Shown here piece by piece: positions 56,640-64,000 of a stretch of DNA of 64,000 nucleotides. Each line of letters opens with the position of its first letter. Position 1 is the stretch's first letter. Origin of the DNA: Capitulum mitella (lineage: Eukaryota; Arthropoda; Thecostraca; Pollicipedomorpha; Pollicipedidae); NCBI GenBank assembly GCA_030062745.1, contig CP099847.1, forward strand, positions 26,956,923-27,020,922, in the 5' to 3' direction. The translations under genes were made by a program, and so were the position numbers. The notes beneath the pieces were generated by a model, which was not told the DNA's origin, made no database searches, and saw only the letters and a program-made list of their open reading frames with translations.

Positions 56640-56935
56640 GATGTCGGGTCCGCGCCGCGAGCCACATCCCGTGTTTTGCATTGAGGCGATCCATCAGCCG
56701 GGACCATTATCAGAGCGGCGGCTGTCCTCGTGACGCAGAGTCCGGCCGCTCAGGCTGACGTGACAGCCCCGACAGCCGGCCGACCGCGCGACGCCCAGGA
56801 ATGACAGAGGCCCTCCCGAATGCCAGCTGTGACAGCGGACGTTGTGCGATCAATGAAGCGTGCACCGGCTCGTGAATTCTTGAAAACGTCGCCGGGCGCT
56901 CCCAGGCGAATTCCTTCCGCCGCTCTGCCGGCACC
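56640..56935. promoter_or_regulatory. GC-rich island (moderate)
   Basis: GC-rich without long simple runs, starting directly after the CT tract. No gene recognised. Confidence 0.35.
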
Positions 56936-57379
56936 AGGGGAGGTCTGAAGGGCAGTCTAATATGATACTTTGGCTTTATTAGTATTATTTTTTAAAGCTT
57001 AGGAATTCGCGTCGTGTCATGCTGAACCTACGGGAAAATTTTGCAGCGATTGTCTGGGAAGTGGAAGCAGCACCACTAATCTCGGGCGATGGATGGGGAT
57101 GGGGGCCAGACGACATTTTCTGTCCCCTTTTTCGTGGATCCCCGTAGCCATAATATTGGAATTTTTCGGACTCGGGGGGCAGTTTGATCCCGCTGTTCCC
57201 CGGGGTACCAACGCTGTAACGAGTGCCAGCATTTATTACATATTCCCCCACAGACGGAAATAATGCCCGTTGCATTGTCTGATCCATCCCTTTAGACAAT
57301 CATGTCGAACTGCTCGAGAACAACACGCCACCATCGCCCGAGGTTAACCAGGTCTCAGAACCAGAGGTTCGGGAAAGAT
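56936..57379. other. Spacer between islands with an unrecognised open frame
   Basis: A 104-codon minus frame (56,985-57,299) has protein-like composition (FPSVGEYVINAG, GNSGIKLPPESEKFQYYGYG) but no family I can name and no clear splice sites. Confidence 0.2.
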
Positions 57380-57860
57380 CTTTTACGAAACGTCACACCA
57401 ACGGACTCAGAGCCAGCGTCTCCGGCGATCGCACTCTCCACCACCAGTTCCTCTCGAGGAAGCCGCCGGCGGCGCTGCCGGCGCGAGGACCCCCGCCGCC
57501 CGCTCATGAGTTCTCCCACACCGCGCGCCGCTGGAATGTTATGAATCACGGCCGGCGAGGGGACGGGCCGCGGGGCAGCCACATCTGTCACCAGCCTCCC
57601 CCGCCGGCGTCCAATCAAACGGCGCCGCCGCCTTTGTGGCGGCCGCCGCGCGGCGCGCGCGCGCGCGCCGCCGCCGGCCGCGATTGGCTCTGGAAGCCGT
57701 CAGCGGGCGGCGCGCGCCATTGGCGCGCCCGCGGCCGGTTGTTGTGATTGGTGGACCAATGGCGGAGATCGGACGGTCGCCGGGGGCGCGACGCCGCCGC
57801 GACCCACGCGGCCATGCTGCGACCCACCCTGCCAACAGGCGGGGGGGGGGGAGAAGGGCC
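57380..57860. promoter_or_regulatory. GC-rich island with five CCAAT boxes
   Basis: CCAAT at 57,611 and 57,756 and ATTGG at 57,683, 57,719 and 57,747 lie in otherwise GC-only sequence, with a (GC)n run near 57,655-57,668 and a G-run at 57,840. Closely spaced CCAAT boxes in a GC island are typical of NF-Y-dependent TATA-less promoters. No adjoining exon was identified on either strand. Confidence 0.5.
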
Positions 57861-59339
57861 TAGAGGAATGTGGCGAAGCAGTGTCCGGGTTTTGAACTCG
57901 TTCCAGTGAACGAAGCCGAAAATGAGACATTTCCTGTCATGTGGCGAATCAGGAGCTTTAACAATAATAATCAATGACCGAGGTCATGGTACATGATAAT
58001 GAGTAAACTGAGTGATTGGTTTATTTATTTTTTCATTTTTCATTCCACGCCTGGAACAGTTCAGCCGGCATGAGGCCTACAATTATACTATAATTATAAA
58101 AAGGAAGGGCCTTTATCGTCAGTGTAGGAACGTTTCCAAAGTCGGTAGAATCAGACCTATCGACAGAAAGGCATTAAAAGTGACGAAGCATAACCTACAT
58201 TCACGTCGCACCAGGGGTATCGATCTGTGTTCTTTGGGAAGGGCTATGACCTCCCAATCGGGATACTTGCCTGTCTAAAACTGATCTCCCCCCATACTTT
58301 TTTGTCGGTTTTAAGAGGGAAAATGGTCAATGATGACGAAAAGGCCGGTAATAAAAGACTATATGGGAAATAGATAGGCAGAAAGTATGAAATAAAACAT
58401 GCAATGACCTAAAATATTAAGAAAAGAAATAGTGGTGGATTTTGTGGTCAAATGGGCACACTGTTCAGAGGCGTCATTTTCTATAGGTCTGGAAGTGCTA
58501 GAGGCCTACCAATATGTGTCGTTATTTCCGGAAAAATTCGGGCCAATTTCCCGCCAAATGCCCACGAGGAAACCATGCAAGTGTCTAGGACCGTCCAAGA
58601 TCCAAGTCTGTTCAAGAAAATTCCGATTTATAGAAAAATGACGTCTGCTCCCGGTTTACAAACTGCCAGGACAATGTGTATTGCTCATTTTTTTAATATG
58701 ACTTACAATCATGGCTGAAGGAAGCAGAGGAGATGAAAATAACATGTCTTCCAATTTTTTAGACCTGTAGCGCTGGTCATAAAGCGGAATGCAAGGGTAT
58801 TATGAATGATATCCTACAAACAAATTTCATAATGTATTGTGTTCTGTTTGAATATAGCAATGGCAATAAAACCGTAAACAGTGTGATGCATTCCAGTTTT
58901 CACTTTTTTATCATAAGATTCAGTTGTGTCACGTTTTCTTGACAGTTAGCTTCCAATGTGCTGTTCAACTTTTTCCGAGAAGCAAGTGCTCTGTCCAACC
59001 GATTTCCGATTCGAAAATAGGGAAATCTTGGAAAAGTCGGAATCCGAAATCCGATAATCAGCACTACAACCAATATTAATTTGAGTCCTACCAATGTTCC
59101 TCCAGGCCTAACAAATGTTTTTTGTGGTAGGAAATAAATCCTAAAGCGCATCTGTATGTAAAAAGGCTGCAGCTATTATACAGCAACATGTCGCTGTATA
59201 ATCTGTCTCAGTTGTTTTGATTGTCTCAACTTGATGACTGGCTTCATGACGATGGTCTCAGTTGGCTTTACGGTCAAAGAACATCGGAACGACTCACTTT
59301 CGTTAAAAAGTTGAAAATGCATATGTCAAATCCGGACGG
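57861..59339. other. Intergenic DNA
   Basis: No recognisable gene. Single AGGTCA/TGACCT sites near 57,980, 58,246 and 58,405. Confidence 0.3.
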
Positions 59340-60030
59340 TCAATTGGTGATGAAGCGTCATGACGTTTGGCCCTTGACCTTTCAGGTCAAGAGATTTAAA
59401 GCAAAGTTGATGTGTAGCACACAAACAGGGCAATGTGCACACCAAACTGTAGCACACTGGTCAAAAGAAAGGCACGAAATCAACCAACATTCGCCAGATA
59501 GCCTCAAGGCATATTTCTCAAGTGCCAATTAGTATCATATAAGATGAGATATCTGAAAATGCCGGAATTTTCCCGGGAACGTTTTTTGCCGTGTATATTG
59601 CAGGAATTAGGGCACCTATTATACCCCATTTCCGCGCAGACCAGGAAGGGCAAAACATGGTCATACCCGAAAACGCTCCAAAGGACCTCGTCAGGTCAAA
59701 GGGCATCGCTCTGTGAACAAAAAAATAATCTGCTTGTGATAACTGGAGCATGTCTGCATCGAACTGCGTTAATCGCCACTTTCTGTGACGATCTGTCACC
59801 GAATTATGGGCATTTCAGCCACGCAATGTCTGCAAAAATCAGACATTTCATGACCTGTAACTATGGCCTCATAGGTCACCCCAGCTAAGAACTGGTGAAT
59901 GTCCATTGCTCCATGGGCACTATTAGCCTACCACATTTTATCAAAATCGGAAACGCTCAGGGCAATTCTTAAGCGATTTGACGCGAAATGGCCCACATTG
60001 GATTTTGATTACAATGAGGTTTTGAAATAA
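59340..60030. repeat. AGGTCA-containing segment F
   Basis: TGACCT and AGGTCA at 59,375 and 59,384 form an everted pair with 3-bp spacer; more half-sites at 59,693, about 59,850 and 59,871. TTTTCCCGGGAACGTTTTTT resembles TTTTCCGAGAACGTTACGG in segment C, and ATCAAAATCGG is a word common in dispersed invertebrate repeats. Membership of one family is tentative. Confidence 0.28.
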
Positions 60031-60147
60031 ACTGCAATGCACCCTCGCTCCTCGGTTGACACACTTTCCCTTTACAAATCACAGCGACACAAGATCAACT
60101 ACACAGGTTCGAAAGGCCAAAGACCCACATATCTGCTCTACTTGCCC

Positions 60148-60237
60148 TTTCTGTAGAATTATTCAGCCTTTTTACTTACATTTTCTGTAGAATTATCCAG
60201 CCATGTTTGGGTAATTCTACAGAAAGTGTGGGTAAAA
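60148..60237. repeat. Imperfect 26-bp hairpin plus direct copy
   Basis: TTTCTGTAGAATTAT(T/C)CAGCC occurs at 60,148 and again at 60,182. The second copy pairs with TAATTCTACAGAAA at 60,212-60,225 (perfect 14 bp), and the pairing extends with about four mismatches to 26 bp (60,171-60,196 with 60,212-60,237). Confidence 0.85.
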
Positions 60238-60622
60238 TCAGATAGGAGGGGCTTGGCTCTTCAGACCTGGGTAGTTTATCCTGTGTTGGTGTGATCTGCA
60301 TACCGAAAGTGTGCCAACGAGAAGCAATCATGTACTGTATGAGCAATCGTGTATCGAGTATGTACAAACCATGGTGTGATCGAAATGCAATGTTGCTATG
60401 TTATTTTGAAAACAAATAGCGCTATATCCGAAACGTTAAATAGAACCCCTGAGTAATGTGATGCTAAATGTGTACATTCGGATCAGTTTTACGGGAAATG
60501 AACGATGAACTAAAACATTTAGTTCGAGACATAAAAGAGCAAAGAAAAAACTAATTAAAACAAAGTATGTTTAGTGTTCAAAAACACTTGTATCAAAGGA
60601 AAAATTCTGCCAAGATGTACCG

Positions 60623-60623
<1 letters not shown>
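60238..60623. other. Intergenic DNA
   Basis: Nothing recognised. Confidence 0.3.
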
Positions 60624-60678
<55 letters not shown>

Positions 60679-60680
60679 AT
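60624..60680 (+). repeat. (TA)n(TG)n compound microsatellite
   Basis: About 18 TA followed by about 8 TG dinucleotides. Confidence 0.95.
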
Positions 60681-62061
60681 GTGAGCGTATGTAGATGTAA
60701 GATAATACAAACAATTTGCCATTCCATAAACGATACGGAAAAATTAAAAATCGTCGCTGAAGAAAACAGAGTGGACTAAATCAGCTGACAAAATTACATT
60801 TGGGATGTTAGCTCGTCGGGCGATTGGCTTGCCCCCCTCCCCCCAATCACTTACACAAAATGACGCCCCTGTGTCGTGCCACCAGTCTTATTCAGAACAG
60901 ATGCATGCTTCCGTCGATGTGCCACAGGACTCTCATGTCAGCACTTTTATAACAAGAGATATTTAAGCCATTTGCGGCCGCTCAGACACCTGAATTCTCT
61001 CTCAGACATTGTGGCAACCACAGCAGCAGAACAATATTGTCCCGCCACAATCGCTGGAGTTTTCCGAAAATAATTGGGGGGATTCCGCAAAGGATTTCGG
61101 ATAATTTTTGCCAGTTATTGCCATAGGCCTAATGTTAAAATCTCTGAGTACTGGGAGGTCGAGACACTCCCATCTCCATCCCCTAGATTTCCCGCCATGT
61201 CCACCACTCTACCACATTTATCCCATTCTAATAGCGCTGCGCCCTCTAAGTTTTTGAGATTTCTTCAGCATCAGCATCAACGATGCAAACTCGTAATGAT
61301 GCGACACATTTTGTTTGTGTTGAGGAACTGCCATTAGCGAGGTAAGGGAGAGAGGGTCTACAGGCCCCAGTGGCACCGCTGAAGTGTTCTGATTAGAGGG
61401 TCCACAGCATTTTTACCACTTTACCACTTACATTATTCATGAAGTTCAAGGAGTTTTTGGTTTAATACATTTGATACTTTTGATATTTTTGATTTTGTAT
61501 ATATATATATATATACAGATAGATAGATAGAGATAGAAATATAGATAAATACTTTTGACAAAAATTTGGCATTGGATACAAGCTTGGAACAGTTCATCAG
61601 AGAAGTCATAAAATAGCATTCTCGTTGTAAAAAAGAACTGTTCAAAATGTCATAAATGGTCTTTCAGTGACCAGATTTTGGGAGATTAGCATGACATTTA
61701 TTCAGCCTTTTAGTATTTACTTGTTACATAACGTATAATTACCAACCAGGTACGGCTTTGTTGCTGTTGTCTGGCTGGGCTAGTTGACGTGGTGATCGGA
61801 TCCCTCCCCAATCGGATGAGCTAGGCCGGCCAGGTAGGCATCCCGGATTGATTACCGGTACGGCGGCACAGTCTAGGCAATGCGCGGCAGGCGGATACCA
61901 GTGCTTTCGGGTAAACCTTAGTACGTACAGAGCAGGTAAAAGGGCTGTCGCAGAAATAGAAACCCTAGCTATATGTATAATTTCATTGTGTTCTGACGTC
62001 GTTTTGTTTCCACATCATTCTAAACATTATGGTAAGCAGCCACAAGATTAAGGGCTCATGC
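60681..62061. other. Intergenic DNA with a (TA)n(GATA)n microsatellite
   Basis: The microsatellite lies at 61,497-61,533. A short C-run stretch near 60,833-60,845 resembles the C-run ends of the ACGTAGCCA-type elements. No gene recognised. Confidence 0.35.
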
Positions 62062-62200
62062 ACATAGCCAGGGGTTTCCTCAGGAGGGGAGGGGGCAAAT
62101 GTCAAGTTTTCTAAGACGCCGACCGTATACCTGCGAAATCGCTCGATATTTAGGGTGGAGCGCTTGGCTCGGGGGCATGTCCCCTTGGCTACGTCCCAAT
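62062..62200. mobile_element. Short element with ACGTAGCCA-type inverted ends
   Basis: Left end ACATAGCCAGGGGTTTCC; right end GGGGGCATGTCCCCTTGGCT then ACGTCCC, whose complement starts GGGACGTAGCCAAGGGG and closely matches the fragment at 37,061. About 140 bp with inverted-repeat ends and no coding capacity fits a small non-autonomous DNA element, but class and target duplication are undetermined. Confidence 0.45.
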
Positions 62201-62443
62201 AGGGGATTCACCAGTGGGAAACTAGAAGCCAACAACCCATCCACCATGGTGTTCCAGGCACGCATGATTTTTTTTTGTGCGCGAAAATCCGCACCTTAAG
62301 ATGACGCTTTTCAGCAACTCTGTCAAACACCCGTGGTGTGTTCCATTCAGCTGATAATTGGCTTTGCCTTTAATTAGTTGTTGCCGTTGGCAGTATGTGC
62401 CAATAAACATAAGAATCAAAACTCATGAGTACGAATCGCAAAC
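62201..62443. other. Intergenic DNA
   Basis: Nothing recognised. Confidence 0.3.
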
Positions 62444-62755
62444 GGCAAAGAAAGAGGACAAAGACACTGAAATACAAAGGAAGACAGAGAACTAGAGATA
62501 GAGAGAGGGGAGGGGAATGCGAAAGACAGGGAGAAACAGAGACAGAGAGTAGGGGATGGATAACAGACGGACAAGAGAGAGGGAGAGAGAGAGAGAGAGG
62601 AAGGGAGGGAGAGAGAGGACTATGTCTATCTCTACTTGGACTTAAGTAGAGGTCGACATAAATACAGATGGCAGATGGACAGAGGCAGACAGAGACAGGG
62701 CGAAAAGGGAGCAGAGCGGCGAGGGAGGAAAGTGAGAGCAACAGAGGGGAGCGAG
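62444..62755 (+). repeat. GA-rich (purine) tract
   Basis: Mostly GAGAGA, GACAGA and AGGGAG words over about 300 bp, densest at 62,495-62,620. It ends next to a GC island. Confidence 0.85.
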
Positions 62756-62759
62756 ATGG

Positions 62760-63080
62760 GCCGACAGGCGCCCATCAGCCCACCCCGACGCCGCCGGTGT
62801 AGCGGCGGCCGCTGCGGCCGCTCAGAAGACAGCTTGACTGACGGCGGCAAATCGACACAAGGCGCTGGGAAAACAGCGGCCCCTCGGCGCGGCGCGGCCG
62901 GCCGTCGCCGCTCCCCGGCCGGCCCGGATCGCTGACGGCGCCCGGCCGGCCGCCGGACCCCACGCAACTCCGGCCGAGGAGCCGTTCCCACGCCACTTCC
63001 GGCCGGCGCTGGACGGACGCCGGTCTGTCCGCAGGGCGGCCGTACTTCGGAGAGACGGCGGAGGTGTCGACACGTCTGTG
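62760..63080. promoter_or_regulatory. GC-rich island
   Basis: Strong GC with CGGCCGG-type words; begins directly after the GA tract. Open frames on both strands are compositional. No gene recognised. Confidence 0.4.
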
Positions 63081-64000
63081 TTGCTTGACTTCGCGCGCGT
63101 TGGTGGTGGAACGTTTCCAGGGTTGGGGAATAGGAGAGAGAAGGGTCCGAAATATTTTTTTTTGTATCACCATCACGACCGGTTTTTTACGTGAAAAAAG
63201 GGCGACCGTGGCTGTCAGTCGCGTTCCATTCTTTGGTTGATGTGATATATTATTTCATCAAGGATTACATTTCAAGTTATTATATTTCTTTTCCCTATTC
63301 TCATATACATGAGTTTGAATTTTCGGGCACAAAAGCTTGAGCCTTATAGTATTGTGGGGTACTCATAAATAGTCAGCAATCGATATCCATCACAATCAAT
63401 AATTATTAAATGTGTCTCCACCAAACTGACAACTTTAAGACTACATGTACTTCTAGTCGTATTTCATCAAATCATTAGTGCAGAATAGATGAGGCTGTGA
63501 AAAAAAGAATTCATACAATGGCCAGTGTACAGTCCGAAATAATTTGTTTGAGCCAGCGGCTATCACCCTTTCCGTCTACAATTCATCTCTTGGTTAACAA
63601 CGAGAGCCATCGATGCCAAAAATGCCAATTACCGAGTCCTTAGAATAGCTTCGAGATACGCCCAGCGAACTTCAGTTTTTTTCTCCCCCCCCTCCCCCTG
63701 AAAGCACCTGCACATTGTAACGCCGTGTGAGGTGAAGGTGAAATAGCTCAGTAATGGGCCAGATAATGGTTCCTCGACACGTTTTTTTCCGCAGTTTTTT
63801 TTTATTTACCCCGGTGTTGCCCTCTCCAGAGCAGACGGTCGGCAAGGGTTGGTACCTGCTCGTGATGATGCTCGTGATGAAGGAGACTTGAATGTTGAAG
63901 TGCGTATGACAGCGGTCATCAGTCGTCCTGGTAACATTTAATCTTTTACATCTGCTCCTTCTCTATAACGGAAAGCTCTTAAAAATTCTTGTTTTCGAGG
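63081..64000. other. Intergenic DNA at right edge
   Basis: AT-richer, stop-rich on both strands. T and C runs near 63,679-63,700. No gene or repeat recognised. Confidence 0.35.

Overview
The window is animal (metazoan) genomic DNA. It has no operons, no bacterial-style gene packing, long non-coding stretches, exon-like segments with splice sites, decayed LINE and Tc1/mariner transposons, microsatellites and GC-rich minisatellites. The only protein I recognise with confidence is a paired-box transcription factor of the Pax1/9 (arthropod Pox meso) group on the minus strand at 42,623-43,461. Its linker wording (ELKQKDPG) suggests a protostome, perhaps an arthropod, but species and phylum cannot be fixed from one exon.

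Layout. 0-5 kb: a LINE reverse-transcriptase tail and unique-looking DNA. 4.8-14.6 kb: four GC-rich islands, two of them flanked by purine (GA) tracts, plus a 42-bp minisatellite; the second island has a strong minus-strand splice donor at its edge. 9.8-22.4 kb: four segments unusually rich in AGGTCA/TGACCT half-sites. 23-41 kb: AT-richer DNA with one good exon candidate (23,443-23,792), a 215-bp inverted repeat, a CR1/L2-like LINE relic (31.4-32.8 kb), a direct duplication and a complete but inactive mariner-type element with both terminal repeats (38,643-40,033). 42.0-43.6 kb: the Pax1/9 exon in its own GC island, followed upstream by a CT tract. 47.7-53.1 kb: GC-rich DNA with three further minisatellites. 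55.6-57.9 kb: three GC islands, one next to a CT tract and one with five CCAAT boxes. 59-60 kb: another AGGTCA-containing segment and a hairpin. 62.4-63.1 kb: a GA tract leading into a last GC island.

How it fits together. One developmental transcription factor lies in roughly 60 kb with no other recognisable gene. GC islands are repeatedly paired with GA/CT tracts and contain isolated homeodomain-type ATTAGC cores. This looks like the regulatory landscape of a developmental gene, but that is inference from composition and motifs. Most long open frames lie inside GC islands or minisatellites, where stop codons are rare, and are not called as genes. No tRNA, rRNA or CRISPR array was found.
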